From an uncultured Bacteroidota bacterium (GTDB lineage: Bacteria > Bacteroidota > Bacteroidia > Chitinophagales > Saprospiraceae), in assembly GCA_937872515.1 (NCBI GenBank), contig CALMSX010000025.1, forward strand, positions 17,089 through 81,088: DNA of 64,000 nucleotides, given 5' to 3'. The translations under genes and the position numbers were made by a program. Shown here piece by piece: positions 63,932-64,000 of this stretch (positions are counted from its first letter, which is position 1; every line of letters starts with the position of its first letter). The notes beneath the pieces were generated by a model. It had not been told where the DNA came from, did not search any database, and saw nothing but the letters and a program-made list of their open reading frames with translations.

Positions 63932-64000
63932 GGAGGTGTCGGAGGTGTCGGAGGTAGCGGAGGTGTTGGAGGTGTTGGAGGTGTTGGAGGTGTTGGAGGT
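63932..64000. repeat. 9-bp tandem repeat GGAGGTGT(C/T), cut by the window end
   Basis: Seven full units and a partial one: GGAGGTGTC twice (63932-63949), GGAGGTAGC (63950-63958), GGAGGTGTT four times (63959-63994), then GGAGGT. The unit length is a multiple of three and several frames stay open: plus strand Gly-Gly-Val or Ser-Glu-Val, minus strand Pro-Pro-Thr or Thr-Ser-Asn. On the minus strand the frames end soon after leaving the repeat. It could be the edge of a repeat-rich gene or an intergenic variable-number repeat; the window ends before this can be decided. The flanking 63819-63920 shows no gene. Confidence 0.9.

Noticed and set aside
1..64000. CRISPR arrays, insertion sequences, prophage genes, tRNA and rRNA
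   Set aside because: No spaced direct repeats, transposase or phage motifs, or cloverleaf/rRNA sequences were recognised anywhere by eye; a computational tRNA scan was not possible.

Overview
The window looks like a chromosomal segment of an aerobic Bacteroidota bacterium, most likely close to Saprospiraceae (inferred from gene content; no database search was possible). The evidence is type IX secretion (T9SS) components and C-terminal sorting domains, large HYR/Ig-like surface proteins, an alternative complex III respiratory chain, an OlsF-like aminolipid synthase, and many copies of the Bacteroidota promoter (TTTG or TTG, 19-21 bases, TAnnTTTG). No tRNA, rRNA, CRISPR array, transposase, integrase or phage gene was seen.

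Layout. 1-7116: the 3' part of a giant adhesin-like protein with a type B sorting domain, then a PorP/SprF-like protein and a PD40-OmpA protein, one tight operon. 7118-15999: housekeeping and envelope genes: a secreted sugar-dehydrogenase-like protein, an RlmK-type methyltransferase, surE-(small membrane protein)-lpxB, hemH, a CBM48-HhH fusion, a DsbA-like protein and a beta-barrel protein. 16116-32129: secreted proteins (two sortilin/BNR propeller proteins, a serine hydrolase, a 1523-residue HYR-repeat protein) around a bifunctional aspartokinase/homoserine dehydrogenase. 32370-35407: a three-module HhH protein translationally coupled to ComEC.

35495-51831 is a 16-kb respiratory cluster read on the minus strand: actA-B-C-D-E-F (alternative complex III), then cytochrome c oxidase subunit II, subunit I, heme O synthase, two subunit III proteins and subunit IV, then a strong terminator, a Sco-like protein without its copper cysteines, a DUF420 protein and a small CxxC membrane protein. 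Together these would oxidise menaquinol and pass electrons through the c-type hemes of ActA/ActE to CuA and oxygen. The most unusual feature of the window is here: subunit II carries a complete C-terminal OmpA-like peptidoglycan-binding domain.

52076-64000: a PASTA protein overlapping a rhodanese gene, an ECF sigma factor, an outer-membrane protein, a BlaI/M56 regulatory pair with three identical operator dyads over its promoter, an OlsF-like acyltransferase fusion followed by an atypical pyruvate-kinase-like protein, a helical hypothetical protein, a small hypothetical protein, and a 9-bp tandem repeat that runs off the window end. Promoter boxes were used to correct several start codons.
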